Shown here: piece after piece, positions 17,419 to 26,827 of the stretch | How the letters are laid out: each line of letters begins with the position of its first letter | Position numbering within the stretch: position 1 is the first letter of the stretch | NCBI GenBank assembly: GCA_905182905.1 | Contig: CAJJDH010000016.1 | Span: 1-42,416 of the forward strand | Length of the DNA stretch: 42,416 nt | DNA from: a marine gamma proteobacterium HTCC2089 | GTDB taxonomy: Bacteria; Pseudomonadota; Gammaproteobacteria; Pseudomonadales; Azotimanducaceae | Direction of reading: 5' to 3' | Made by a program: the position numbers and the translations under genes | The notes under the pieces: model-generated | Seen by the model: the letters and a program-made list of their open reading frames with translations, nothing else | Database searches by the model: none | Told to the model about the DNA's origin: nothing

Positions 17419-18849
17419 TTGGGTGAATGGCTAAATTTAGCAATGTATATGTTTTTCAGCGCAGCAATTGGTGCCGCGATCAGTTTTTGGCTGCTGACTA
17501 AAAGGCATGCACAGGAGTCATTTGCAGAGATTGAAAGGGCGACAACGCTGGCGAGGTCTCAAGGTGTGCAAGAGGGCCAAGCTTTAAAAGAACAACAGTT
17601 AACCGAAGCGGCAAAAAGTCTTGCGGCAACTCATGCGCGACTAGAAGTACAAGCAGAACAATTACAGCAACAAGAGCTATTCCTCAGCTCAGCCAGAGCT
17701 GAATTAAGTAAGAGCCAAAGTGATTTTGCTGCGCTGACTGCTCGAATGGACGAAATCAAAGCGGGCTTTCAAGAAAAAGAAAAACTCTTCAACGAAACTA
17801 GCACCAAGCTCAAGCAGGAATTCGAACTGCTGGCGAATAAAGTTTTTGATGCCCAAGGATCCAAGCAGCAGCAATCGTTACAACTGATGCTCAACCCGTT
17901 CCGAGAACAAATTGGCGACTTTAAGAAAAAGGTCGAAGAGGTTTATCAAAGCGATACCAAGGAGAGGGCGTCGCTACTTAATGAAGTACAGAACCTGCAA
18001 AAAGCCAGTGAGCGTATCAATGCCGAAGCAGAAAATTTGACCAAAGCGTTGAAGGGTGACAACAAGCTACAGGGTAATTGGGGTGAATTAGTGTTGGAGC
18101 GTGTGCTAGAAGAATCTGGACTGCGTAAAGACTACGAGTATTTTGTGCAAACCAGCAGCCGCGATGCAGAGGGCAAAATAAAGCGCCCGGACGTAGTAAT
18201 CAGATTACCCGATGGTAAAGACGTCATCATTGATTCAAAAGTGAACTTGGTTGCATACGAGCAAGCAGTTGCCAGCGAAGTTGATGAGGAGCGCGAACAA
18301 TACCTGCGCCAACACTTAACTGCCCTGCGTAGCCAGATTAAGGGTTTGTCAGAGCAAGATTATGATCAGCTACCGGATATCCGCTCACTAGATTTTGTGC
18401 TTCTATTTATTCCTATTGAGTCTGCTTTCACTCTAGCAATGGAGGCGGACCGGCGGTTATTCACAGAGGCGTTTAATAAACGGATTATGCTGGTAAGTCC
18501 GACAACGTTGATGATGGCATTAAGAATCATCAATAACCTTTGGCGGGTTGAAAAGCAGAACAAAAACGCACAAGAAATTGCCAGCAAGGCCGGCGCACTT
18601 TATGACAAGTTGAATGGTGTAGTAGAGGAGGTCGACAAGCTGGGTAAGCAGCTAACAACGCTACAAGGCACCTACGACAATGTTTATTCGCGGCTAGCCT
18701 CTGGCAGAGGCAACCTTGTGAATCAGGCGGAGAAGTTTCGTAAATTGGGCGCCAGAGTTAAAAAACCTATAGCGCCATCGCTGCTAAAAGATCTGGAGAG
18801 TGATGATCCAAACGATGCCATCGATGCAATAACAACAGAAGACACCTAA
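17419..18849 (+). CDS. rmuC: DNA recombination protein RmuC
   Basis: A 476-residue protein with one N-terminal membrane helix (about 7-27), a long coiled coil (about 30-205) and the C-terminal RmuC nuclease-like domain. Diagnostic motifs are LQGNWGELVLERVLEESGL, KRPDVVIRLPDG and VIIDSKVNLVAYE, where the Asp-X-Lys pattern fits a restriction-endonuclease-like fold. In E. coli RmuC limits inversions at short inverted repeats. A TTG start is chosen because AGAGG lies 8 bases before it; an ATG eight codons later is possible. It stands alone, with a divergent gene upstream and a convergent one downstream. Confidence 0.94.
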   Translation: MGEWLNLAMYMFFSAAIGAAISFWLLTKRHAQESFAEIERATTLARSQGVQEGQALKEQQLTEAAKSLAATHARLEVQAEQLQQQELFLSSARAELSKSQSDFAALTARMDEIKAGFQEKEKLFNETSTKLKQEFELLANKVFDAQGSKQQQSLQLMLNPFREQIGDFKKKVEEVYQSDTKERASLLNEVQNLQKASERINAEAENLTKALKGDNKLQGNWGELVLERVLEESGLRKDYEYFVQTSSRDAEGKIKRPDVVIRLPDGKDVIIDSKVNLVAYEQAVASEVDEEREQYLRQHLTALRSQIKGLSEQDYDQLPDIRSLDFVLLFIPIESAFTLAMEADRRLFTEAFNKRIMLVSPTTLMMALRIINNLWRVEKQNKNAQEIASKAGALYDKLNGVVEEVDKLGKQLTTLQGTYDNVYSRLASGRGNLVNQAEKFRKLGARVKKPIAPSLLKDLESDDPNDAIDAITTEDT

Positions 18850-18882
18850 GCCAAGTTTGCCGACTGTCGGCGCGAGCTTCGA

Positions 18883-19377
18883 CTAACCCTCAACGCTGGA
18901 TTGCGTTTCGGCAAGAATAAAGGCCGGTGTCTCACATACAGCATAGGGGTGAATTTGAGTTTCTTGTAGAGGTAGACGCAGTGTTCGAATACCTTCTAGC
19001 TGCTCGCGCTGTAGCTGTACTTCGCTGGCCTTATGCACAACGCTGTCGATATCTTGCCAAATTGGATTTACTTCCCGCAGCGCTCCAAACTCGCAGCGGC
19101 TCTCCCAGCGATTACTGGTCAAACTCAATAAGTCGATCTTATCAATGATGCTCCAATGAGAATAAGCCGCATCCTGTCCGTCGCTTACGCTAGCAAAAAT
19201 AATAGGCAGTTGAGATTGCTCCAGCTGTGCATGCTCTATTAATTGTGAAGCAACAATCCACGGGTGAGTATCTCGATAAAAACCCTGCCCTGATGTTTCC
19301 AACATAGATTCGATAGCACGCTGAGTAACCAAAACGACTATGCAATGGGGGCTGATGCTCATAATGCTGTTTTCCAT
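18883..19377 (-). CDS. Conserved-looking hypothetical protein
   Basis: A 164-residue soluble protein I do not recognise. It has no signal peptide or membrane helix. It contains mixed alpha/beta-type stretches, with aromatic-rich segments YRDTHPWIVASQLIEHA and AYSHWSIIDKIDL, and a strand-like LRLPLQETQIHPYAVCE near the end. A reasonable ribosome binding site (GGA, five bases before ATG) and low overlap with neighbours support it as real; an internal Met at residue 6 is an alternative start. It converges with rmuC (33-base gap) and diverges from the nuclease gene. Function unknown. Confidence 0.7.
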   Translation of the reverse strand: MENSIMSISPHCIVVLVTQRAIESMLETSGQGFYRDTHPWIVASQLIEHAQLEQSQLPIIFASVSDGQDAAYSHWSIIDKIDLLSLTSNRWESRCEFGALREVNPIWQDIDSVVHKASEVQLQREQLEGIRTLRLPLQETQIHPYAVCETPAFILAETQSSVEG

Positions 19378-19534
19378 TTATTCCAACTTTTGCTGGGTTA
19401 TCTTTTTTGTTCCACGATTCTAGTAGATCAACCGACCCATTATGGCTAGGGAATGGACAAATTTCTTTGCTTTCTTTTGTAAACTAACAGTCCAGTCATT
19501 GATCTTATGCGCAGTTACGTGCGGTAATTCATTT

Positions 19535-21160
19535 GTGACAGATTCCATTTTAACGCCCCAAACCCCGGCGCCCGCAGACTACTATCAGAATAATTTCTGT
19601 AGTGTTTTTGAGTTTGTGTTAGGCCGCTTTAAAGGCATTGCAAGCGACCAACTCACAAAAGATCTAAAGTCCTACCTTGATGCATCCGGTGACTCCCAGC
19701 GACTGTTCGCTAGACTACTGACCCGTAAAGGACCTACCTTTTTAATCTCCTCCCTAGCCTACGCCGAAATTGCCGAGTTAGACGTTGCCATAGAAGAGTT
19801 GAGCGCACTGGATCTATTGCAGTATTCCCCCGGGGTCCCCGCTGATCAAATACTAGCGGTACTGACCAAGGCCCAACTCATTGACTATTTCTCGGTCCCC
19901 TCGGCGCTAACCAAATCCAGTAAAGTGGCGATAATAGAACATCTGCTTAGTCACAATAGTGACCTACAAATTTGTCATAGATGCCAGCAGCGAACCCGCT
20001 GGCTAACGATCACTGCACCAGATCACTGGCGGCTAGTAAACTTCCTATATTTTGGTAACAGCGGCCAGGATTGGTCGACATTTGTGCGTCGAGACTTGGG
20101 TTTATTGGCATACGAAACCGTCGCCTTGCAATCCCAGCAGTTCGCCACAAGACAGATATTAGACGCCTACTTAGAAGAGAAGGAATACGCCAATCTCATC
20201 TACCGTCTAGACGAGTTTCCTAATCTCGCCGAACCGTTGCTTGCGGTACTTGTAGGTGATCATCAAACCGCAGGCCTGTTGGGGCAGCGTCAACGGCTGC
20301 GTCAGCGCAGTTTGTTACGCTTGGCGAAATGGGCAGAGCGCGAAAAGCGGCTAGATTACGCATTAGTAGCTTACGCTTGCGTAGACACTCCCCCAGCCCG
20401 TGAACGACGAGTACGAATTCTAACCAAAGCAAACAATATACATGAGGCTAACCGTCTGCTCGCAGAAATAGAACAATCACCGCGTAGTGCAACGGAGAGA
20501 TTATTTGCCGAACGCTTTGGCAAGCGTGGCGGCGGCTACCAGCCCCCAACGACCACTATTGAAATAGATGAAACTCCGGAGTCTGTGGAAGACTACGTTT
20601 TGCTTGAACTTATCCAAGACGGTGGCTGGGGGGTGCATAGCGAAAACCTTATGCTAAAAACCCTTACCGGCCTCATCTATTGGCCTATTTGTTTTGCACC
20701 AATACCCGGCGCATTCACAAATCCGTTTCAATCAGGCCCGCAGGACCTTTACGCAGCAGATTTTTTCACCCACCGAAAAGAAGCCATAGAAGATCTTGAG
20801 GCATCGCTGTCGTTAGAGGCCGATTTTTTTGCCCACATTACGCAGATCGCAAATGCAAAAAGGGGAATCGCAAATCGATTGGTAAGTTGGGGGCTACTGG
20901 AATCTATACCTGTTGATGAGTGGTTATCGGCCATACCCTTCGCGCAGCTCCAGCAACTTAGTCAATTTCTAATTCGCAATTTGACAGAGTACAGACGTGG
21001 CTTCCCGGACCTATTTATTTGCTATGCGACTGGCGCTGTAGAATTTGTTGAAGTGAAGGGGCCTTCGGACCAACTGCAACCACAACAAAGGGCTTGGTTT
21101 GAGGAATTCAATCGGATGGAAGTACCTGCTCGAGTAGTCAAATTGCAGTTAACCAAATGA
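19535..21160 (+). CDS. FAN1-like VRR-NUC structure-specific nuclease
   Basis: The frame is open from 19442, but I favour the GTG at 19535, giving 541 residues beginning TDSILTPQTP; the preceding 31 codons resemble no family N-terminus. The C-terminal VRR-NUC domain is clear: GFPDLFIC, then FVEVKGPSDQLQPQQ, giving the PD...ExK metal site (Asp492, Glu506, Lys508 from this start) with the Gln motif. The upstream half, rich in helices, matches the SAP-like and TPR-like parts of FAN1 proteins, which cut branched DNA and unhook interstrand crosslinks. The stop overlaps the next ATG (ATGA), so it is translationally coupled to the nuclease-helicase. Start choice is uncertain. Confidence 0.88.
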   Translation: MTDSILTPQTPAPADYYQNNFCSVFEFVLGRFKGIASDQLTKDLKSYLDASGDSQRLFARLLTRKGPTFLISSLAYAEIAELDVAIEELSALDLLQYSPGVPADQILAVLTKAQLIDYFSVPSALTKSSKVAIIEHLLSHNSDLQICHRCQQRTRWLTITAPDHWRLVNFLYFGNSGQDWSTFVRRDLGLLAYETVALQSQQFATRQILDAYLEEKEYANLIYRLDEFPNLAEPLLAVLVGDHQTAGLLGQRQRLRQRSLLRLAKWAEREKRLDYALVAYACVDTPPARERRVRILTKANNIHEANRLLAEIEQSPRSATERLFAERFGKRGGGYQPPTTTIEIDETPESVEDYVLLELIQDGGWGVHSENLMLKTLTGLIYWPICFAPIPGAFTNPFQSGPQDLYAADFFTHRKEAIEDLEASLSLEADFFAHITQIANAKRGIANRLVSWGLLESIPVDEWLSAIPFAQLQQLSQFLIRNLTEYRRGFPDLFICYATGAVEFVEVKGPSDQLQPQQRAWFEEFNRMEVPARVVKLQLTK

Positions 21161-23517
21161 ATACGCTTTCAGTCCGAAATCTTGCGGAGTTTGTCTTTCG
21201 CAGCGGAGATCTATATCCACCATCACAGGGCAGAAGGGTAGAGGCTTCTGAGGGAGTAGAGACGCAACAAAAACTTCAAAAGCAAAGATCAAATAATGAT
21301 TCTCAATACGCCGCGGAAGTCTCTCTAAAACAGAACATTGTAGTGATGAACCAATCTTGGGAATTACGTGGCCGAATGGACGGTCTGACTAAAAGCGACT
21401 CTGGACGCTGGGTTATTGAAGAGTACAAAAGTACGCGCGCGGATAAAAAAGCACTAAACAGTATTGATCATGGTCAGGGGCTTCTTTATGCAGGATTGTT
21501 GGCGATAAAGGAAGATCTCCAAGGCCAACTAGAACTGCGCATAATTTACGTCAATCCAGATACGCTATCTGAATACAGTTACGATTTTGTTTTCAGCGCA
21601 GGTCAAGCTGTCGCCAAACTTATATTGGCTTTGTGCTGCTATGAAAGTCGAATGCAACAAGATCTGCAGCGCCACGAAGAACGTCACACCTGGGCCAGTT
21701 CGCTAACTTTTCCGTACGATGGATTCCGGCCTTCACAGAGAGCAGTTGCGCGCAGAGTTTTTCAAGCCCAGCGCAAAAAAGAAAACCTGCTATTGGAAGC
21801 AAGTACCGGCAGCGGTAAGACTATGGCTGTACTTTATTCTGCATTACGAGAACAGAGTGTCGGCGCAAAGCTGTTCTTTCTAACGAGTAAAATTAGAGGC
21901 GCTGACGCCTTTCTAAACGCGGTACAAGATGTAGTCAATGCGAACGCGCACGGAAAAATCGTAGCAGTGCAGCTAACTGCTAAAGAAAAAGCCTGTGTGG
22001 TGCCGGGTATGCCGTGTAACTCACAGTTATGTGAGTATGCTGCCGGCTACTACGACAAGTTACCCCATGCACTTGTCGAGCTTTTAGGTAACGGCGGGGT
22101 TGCCGACCAAGGGCAAGTTGCAGCAGTCGCGCACAAGCATAAGGTCTGTCCTTTCGAGCTCAGCTTAGATCTAGCTACTTGGTCGGACCTGATCATTGGC
22201 GACTACAACTATATTTTTGATCCGGTAGTCAGGTTACAGCGGTTTATTGCACAACCTAACATTCACCTGCTCATCGACGAGGCGCATCAACTGAACCCCA
22301 GAGTGCAAGCTATGCTCGAGACTCAGATCTCAAGCTTTGAGGTCAGGTCAGCGAAGTCCACTGTCAAAGAGAAAATGGTTAAGCGTGTTTTATCGATTGA
22401 TCGCGCCCTGAAAAAACTTACCAAAGGTCTAGTAGATGGCGACCACGAAATCCCCCAGGCGGCTACATTAGATAGGGCAGTAGCAAACTTTCTTCTGGAC
22501 TACGACCAAGAAGAACAAATTGACGAACCAGAAGTAGAACTAGAAAACCTTTACTTCGCCTGTTTGCGCTGGGCGCGCGCAGAAACATGGTTCGATGAAA
22601 AACGCTTTCGCTATTTGGTCACAGTTGAGGGCAAAAATGTACAGGTTCGACAAATCTGTTTAGATGCAGGTCACTACGCCAATCAGGTAATGTCAGAATA
22701 TGCCAGCGTAGTTCGATTCTCGGCTACAGTTTCGCCTTTGGCTATTTATCAACAATTACACGGTCAACCTATTGCTCTGGAACACTTTTCTGAGCGAGCT
22801 AAAACGCCATTCAATTCAGACCAGACACATGTGCTGATCGTCAAAGACATTCCCACTTACCTGCAACAAAGATCGGCGAGCCTGGCAAAAATTAGGTTGT
22901 TGATAGATACGTTAACGACCACCAAACCCGGCCGTTATCTTCTAGCAATGCCTTCTTACGCCTACCTTGAGCAGTTTAGAGATGCCTACCAACGGGCGAC
23001 TTCCGATCGTCAACCGACAAAAAAATTCCTCTACCAAGAGCGTGGTCAAGACAACCAAAGACAACAAGAGTTGATGGACACATTCAGCGCAAACGAAAAT
23101 ATTGTAATGGGTGTGGTATTAGGCGGCGGACTTAGCGAATCAATAGATTTTGGTGAAGCTAAATTGAGTGGCGTAGTGATAGTCGGCTTGGGGCTGCCGC
23201 CGCCCAGCTTGGCAAGAAATCTAATGGCTGAATTTTATGCGCAGTCTACTCAATCTATGCAGGAGAGCGGCCAAGGTCTTGGACAAACTATGGCGTACAA
23301 CCAACCTGCTATGGCTAGGGTTATTCAAGCGGCGGGGCGCTTAGTTCGCTCACCAAATGATCGTGGCATAATTTGCTTAGTCGATCCGCGCTTTCAGCAG
23401 GTCGAACTGCAAAGTTTCTTCCCATCTTATTGGCGGCCACAGACAATTACGCTAAAAGAAGTAAAAAGTTCGGTTAATTCCTTCTGGTCGCATGACATGT
23501 CCCCGCGCGAAGACTAA
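21157..23517 (+). CDS. RecB/Cas4-like nuclease domain fused to XPD/DinG-type iron-sulfur helicase
   Basis: A 786-residue predicted DNA-processing enzyme. The N-terminal part (about 50-165) shows a RecB-family nuclease site: Asp75 in GRMDGL, Glu89-Tyr-Lys91 in VIEEYKST, and a QxxxY motif at 107-111. The rest is a superfamily 2 helicase: Walker A ASTGSGKT (215-222), four cysteines at 280, 287, 292 and 331 placed as the XPD 4Fe-4S ligands, DEAH (374-377) and motif VI QAAGRLVRS near the C-terminus. Overlaps the FAN1-like gene by 4 bases, implying a joint role in branched-DNA or crosslink repair. No phage or defence genes flank it. Strong architecture call; pathway inferred. Confidence 0.92.
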   Translation: MNTLSVRNLAEFVFRSGDLYPPSQGRRVEASEGVETQQKLQKQRSNNDSQYAAEVSLKQNIVVMNQSWELRGRMDGLTKSDSGRWVIEEYKSTRADKKALNSIDHGQGLLYAGLLAIKEDLQGQLELRIIYVNPDTLSEYSYDFVFSAGQAVAKLILALCCYESRMQQDLQRHEERHTWASSLTFPYDGFRPSQRAVARRVFQAQRKKENLLLEASTGSGKTMAVLYSALREQSVGAKLFFLTSKIRGADAFLNAVQDVVNANAHGKIVAVQLTAKEKACVVPGMPCNSQLCEYAAGYYDKLPHALVELLGNGGVADQGQVAAVAHKHKVCPFELSLDLATWSDLIIGDYNYIFDPVVRLQRFIAQPNIHLLIDEAHQLNPRVQAMLETQISSFEVRSAKSTVKEKMVKRVLSIDRALKKLTKGLVDGDHEIPQAATLDRAVANFLLDYDQEEQIDEPEVELENLYFACLRWARAETWFDEKRFRYLVTVEGKNVQVRQICLDAGHYANQVMSEYASVVRFSATVSPLAIYQQLHGQPIALEHFSERAKTPFNSDQTHVLIVKDIPTYLQQRSASLAKIRLLIDTLTTTKPGRYLLAMPSYAYLEQFRDAYQRATSDRQPTKKFLYQERGQDNQRQQELMDTFSANENIVMGVVLGGGLSESIDFGEAKLSGVVIVGLGLPPPSLARNLMAEFYAQSTQSMQESGQGLGQTMAYNQPAMARVIQAAGRLVRSPNDRGIICLVDPRFQQVELQSFFPSYWRPQTITLKEVKSSVNSFWSHDMSPRED

Positions 23518-23526
23518 GCTAACGCC

Positions 23527-24954
23527 ATGATTAGACGAACCAAGATTATTTGTACCATAGGCCCCGCAACAGCCAGCTTTGACATGCTTAAAAAGCTCTA
23601 CGAAGCAGGTATGAATGTGGTCCGCCTCAATATGTCGCACGCAGATCACGCCAGTGCTTTGCAGGTGATTAACTGGATCAAAACCCTAAATCGACAAATT
23701 ACTTACCCCATTCCAATTCTGCTAGATACGCAAGGCCCAGAAATAAGAACCGGTGTATTAGAAAACCCAATGGAGTTGAACACCGGCGACGTAGTTACAT
23801 TGTCGGTCAGAGACGGTGACATGATTGAACAACGCTCGATCCATGTGAACTACACAGAGCTTGTAGATGTGGTGGAAGTAGGGCGAATCATTACAGTCGA
23901 CAACGGCTTGATGAACTTCAAAGTGCTGCAGAAAAAAGATCGACAGCTAACTTGTGAAGTTATAGACGGCGGTACTCTGGGCAGCAGAAAACACGTTAAC
24001 CTTCCAGGGGTACGCGTGAATTTGCCTGCGATAACCGCAAAAGACAGATTAGACATCGCTTTCGGCATTGCCAACGACGTAGATTTCATTGCACTGTCTT
24101 TTGTTCGTAGCCCTGACGATATTGTCGAATTACGTGAGCTGTTAGCAGAAAAGCAGCAAAGTATTAAGATCATTGCAAAAATCGAAGACCAAGAAGGCGT
24201 GAATAATATCCACGAGATCGTCGCATTATCAGATGGTGTAATGGTGGCTCGTGGTGATCTAGGTATCGAAACGGATATCGCTGATCTCCCAAACGTGCAG
24301 CGTAGAATTGTCCATGCCTGCGCCAAAGGTGGCAAGCGCTGTATCGTCGCAACTCACTTGCTCGAATCAATGATCGACAATCCAATTCCGACCCGCGCGG
24401 AGGTTACAGATGTGGCCAATGCTGTTTATGAGGGTGTGGACGCGGTAATGTTATCTGGTGAAACCGGCGTAGGTCAGTATCCTATTCGGTGTGTAGAACA
24501 ACTGGATAATATTTCCGGGAAGTCAGAGCGTTTTCCTGGGCTGGGCTATGAAAAGTCCCTTGAGGTGAGCGAAGACAAGCAACATGTTGCCATCCACGCT
24601 GTTGCCCTAGCTGAAGCATTAGACGCAAAAGGCATAGTCGTTATCACACGCCGTGGATTAACCGCAGACTACGTGACCAGCGCAAGACCAATGCACGTGC
24701 CAATTTATGCCTTCACTAACAACAGCCAATCGCGTCGCAGGCTAGCGCTGAATAGGGCGGTCTATGCTCATCGCATGGCATTTAGTAACGACCCTGAGAA
24801 AACTCTGCAAAGAGCCTTTGATGTACTGCGTGAAAGGGAAGGCTTTGCTGCCAACGATAAGGTCGTCGTCATTTCTGATGTGTTAGCAGATCAACCTACA
24901 GAGGCGATTCAAATTAGATCTATCATGGCAAGCACAGAAACTGAATCAGAGTAA
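23527..24954 (+). CDS. pykA: Pyruvate kinase
   Basis: A 475-residue glycolytic enzyme transferring phosphate from phosphoenolpyruvate to ADP. Conserved blocks are present: TKIICTIGPAT at the N-terminus, MNVVRLNMSHADH, the active-site Lys in IIAKIEDQEGVNN, and DGVMVARGDLGIE. Length and sequence fit the PykA (type II) form of Gammaproteobacteria. It begins 9 bases after the helicase, so it may be co-transcribed with the repair genes although functionally unrelated. Its last 9 bases overlap the end of the convergent TSUP gene. Confidence 0.96.
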   Translation: MIRRTKIICTIGPATASFDMLKKLYEAGMNVVRLNMSHADHASALQVINWIKTLNRQITYPIPILLDTQGPEIRTGVLENPMELNTGDVVTLSVRDGDMIEQRSIHVNYTELVDVVEVGRIITVDNGLMNFKVLQKKDRQLTCEVIDGGTLGSRKHVNLPGVRVNLPAITAKDRLDIAFGIANDVDFIALSFVRSPDDIVELRELLAEKQQSIKIIAKIEDQEGVNNIHEIVALSDGVMVARGDLGIETDIADLPNVQRRIVHACAKGGKRCIVATHLLESMIDNPIPTRAEVTDVANAVYEGVDAVMLSGETGVGQYPIRCVEQLDNISGKSERFPGLGYEKSLEVSEDKQHVAIHAVALAEALDAKGIVVITRRGLTADYVTSARPMHVPIYAFTNNSQSRRRLALNRAVYAHRMAFSNDPEKTLQRAFDVLREREGFAANDKVVVISDVLADQPTEAIQIRSIMASTETESE

Positions 24955-25752
24955 AAACGGCTCTAACAGCATGCGCAGGGCTACAACACTTAGCATCGCT
25001 CCAAAAACTCTTTTGAGCCGCTCAGCTGGCACGCGCTGAGCGAACCTCACGCCAATTGGTGCGGTTATTACCGCGCCGATAACAATCAACACGAACGCCC
25101 ATACATCAATGTAGCCAAACAAATTGGGGGTATTGTTCGCTGGAGCCGAAACGAAGTAACCGATAGCACCTATACCGGCGATGGGTACGCCCAGTGTGCT
25201 TGCTGTGGCGGTTGCGTTATGTGCGGGGACATTAAAGAAAATAAGAGTTGGCACAATCACATTACCACCAGCAATGCCGGCCAGCCCTGCAACTAGGCCT
25301 GCTAGCGCACTGATCACTGAACTACCCATATAACCTGGAAGGGCTCTATTGGGTTTTGGCTTCCAACTAGTAAGCATAATAATGGCTACCAAGCCGATGA
25401 ATACAGCAAAAAACCAACGCAAACTATCATCGGGTAAGTTAGGCCCGACATAGCCTGCGGAAAAACTACCCAGCAGCAAAAAAGGTAGTAGTTTGTAAAC
25501 AATATGCCAGTGAACTCGCTGGGCCCTAATTTGCGTTAGCGCCGCTGAAGCAGAGGTTAGAACGATACAGGATAGCGAGGTTGCAATTGCAACCAGCATG
25601 GCAAGTTCTGGCGGATATTGATTGCTGAGCGTGAACAAAAAGTACAAAACCGGCACAATTACTACGCCGCCGCCAATACCCAAAAGCCCACCCAGAAATC
25701 CACTGGACAAGCCTAGGATCAGGCACAAGGAGATGAAGAAATAAGTTTCCAA
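24946..25752 (-). CDS. TSUP (TauE/SafE) family membrane permease
   Basis: A 268-residue protein of about eight membrane helices in two repeats, each marked by a glycine-rich motif: GFLGGLLGIGGGVVIVPVL (about 19-37) and GLVAGLAGIAGGNVIVPTL. These are the hallmark of TauE/SafE permeases, which move sulfite, sulfonates or other small organic acids. The predicted start is TTG with no strong ribosome binding site. It converges with and overlaps pykA by 9 bases and diverges from the MORN gene. Substrate unknown. Confidence 0.88.
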   Translation of the reverse strand: METYFFISLCLILGLSSGFLGGLLGIGGGVVIVPVLYFLFTLSNQYPPELAMLVAIATSLSCIVLTSASAALTQIRAQRVHWHIVYKLLPFLLLGSFSAGYVGPNLPDDSLRWFFAVFIGLVAIIMLTSWKPKPNRALPGYMGSSVISALAGLVAGLAGIAGGNVIVPTLIFFNVPAHNATATASTLGVPIAGIGAIGYFVSAPANNTPNLFGYIDVWAFVLIVIGAVITAPIGVRFAQRVPAERLKRVFGAMLSVVALRMLLEPFLL

Positions 25753-25837
25753 TTACAGTAATGTGAGCGGCGAGCAATCATACCCATTAGCAGGCAGTCT
25801 ACCGGAGTTTTCTGGCGTGTATAACGAAACCTTGAAG

Positions 25838-26827
25838 ATGTTGAGGAAATTATTTCTCTTCTATTTGACCTTGCTGCCCTTGGCTGGATACCCGGCCACG
25901 CAAATTATCACGCTGAGTAACGGCGACAGCTACGAAGGTGAAATTAGAGACGGTATTTTTGAGGGTAGTGGCCTATATGTCTGGGCAAGTGGAGATCGTT
26001 ATGAAGGTCAATTTTTGAATGATTTACCCCATGGCACAGGCACCTATCAATGGGTAGATGGCAGATCCTATGAAGGCACTTTCTTAGCAGGCAAACGTCA
26101 TGGCATTGGGGTACTTACTTGGTCCAATGGCGACAAATACAAGGGTAGTTTCAAAGCCAATCGTATAGAAGGGCAAGGCGAATTTTCTTGGGCAAATCAA
26201 GACACCTACAATGGCGAGTTTGTGGCTAATCTGCGCTCAGGCAAGGGTAAAATGCGCTGGCATACAGGTCAAAGTTACGAGGGCGATTTTCTCGACGGCA
26301 CGCCACATGGACAAGGCCATTTAGTTTATTCCGATGGTCGGCAGTACATTGGCGAGTTTGCCCAAGGGCTGCGCACCGGCAAAGGCACATTATATTGGCC
26401 AAATGGTAATCGCTATACCGGTGCATTTGTGCAGGACAACCGCACAGGCCTAGGCGTCATTCATTGGCGCGATGGAACCATCTATCGCGGTGAATTCTTT
26501 GAGAATAGTCAGAGTGGCTGGGGCATCAAGGAACAGCCCGGCGGGCAACCAGAGATTCAACAATGGCGTTCGGGTGCGCTTCAATTAGAGCGCATTTTAG
26601 TAGAAAACGTTACCTGTTCACTAAGCCATATGGGGCGCCAATGGATGTTTGACTCTACTCAGTGCATCAATGGTTTAGCACACGGTACTGGCCTTGCAGT
26701 AAGCTTAGATGGACGCCTACTTATACCCAAGGGCAAATTCATTCTTGGCCAAATGGTCAGCGGAAGCGTTCTTGAAATACCCGAAGTGGACCCCGACACA
26801 AGCATTAGTGAGTTCGGCAGTGGTTGA
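25838..26827 (+). CDS. Exported MORN-repeat protein
   Basis: I start at the ATG giving a signal peptide (MLRKLFLFYLTLLPLAGYPA); the frame is open 25 codons further upstream but that part breaks the signal. The 329-residue product then holds nine consecutive 23-residue MORN units of the pattern G-x-x-Y-x-G-x-F-x-x-x-x-x-x-G-x-G-x-x-x-W (about residues 28-232), followed by a C-terminal segment with two cysteines and further degenerate repeats. MORN strands form an elongated beta sheet used for protein or lipid contact. The stop overlaps the proposed GTG of the kinase gene, so the pair is probably coupled. Location outside the cytoplasm is inferred from the signal. Confidence 0.85.
   Translation: MLRKLFLFYLTLLPLAGYPATQIITLSNGDSYEGEIRDGIFEGSGLYVWASGDRYEGQFLNDLPHGTGTYQWVDGRSYEGTFLAGKRHGIGVLTWSNGDKYKGSFKANRIEGQGEFSWANQDTYNGEFVANLRSGKGKMRWHTGQSYEGDFLDGTPHGQGHLVYSDGRQYIGEFAQGLRTGKGTLYWPNGNRYTGAFVQDNRTGLGVIHWRDGTIYRGEFFENSQSGWGIKEQPGGQPEIQQWRSGALQLERILVENVTCSLSHMGRQWMFDSTQCINGLAHGTGLAVSLDGRLLIPKGKFILGQMVSGSVLEIPEVDPDTSISEFGSG

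Noticed and set aside
18859-18871. GCCGA-CTG-TCGGC hairpin between rmuC and the small unknown gene
   Set aside because: Short stem with a 3-base loop and no T-run on either strand; not a credible terminator.
19378-19534. Possible SOS (LexA) operator upstream of the FAN1-like nuclease
   Set aside because: No CTGT-N8-ACAG type palindrome could be found.
23850-24335. 161-codon frame opposite pykA
   Set aside because: Lies entirely antisense to conserved pyruvate kinase motifs; Ser/Thr/Pro-rich composition is typical of a shadow frame.
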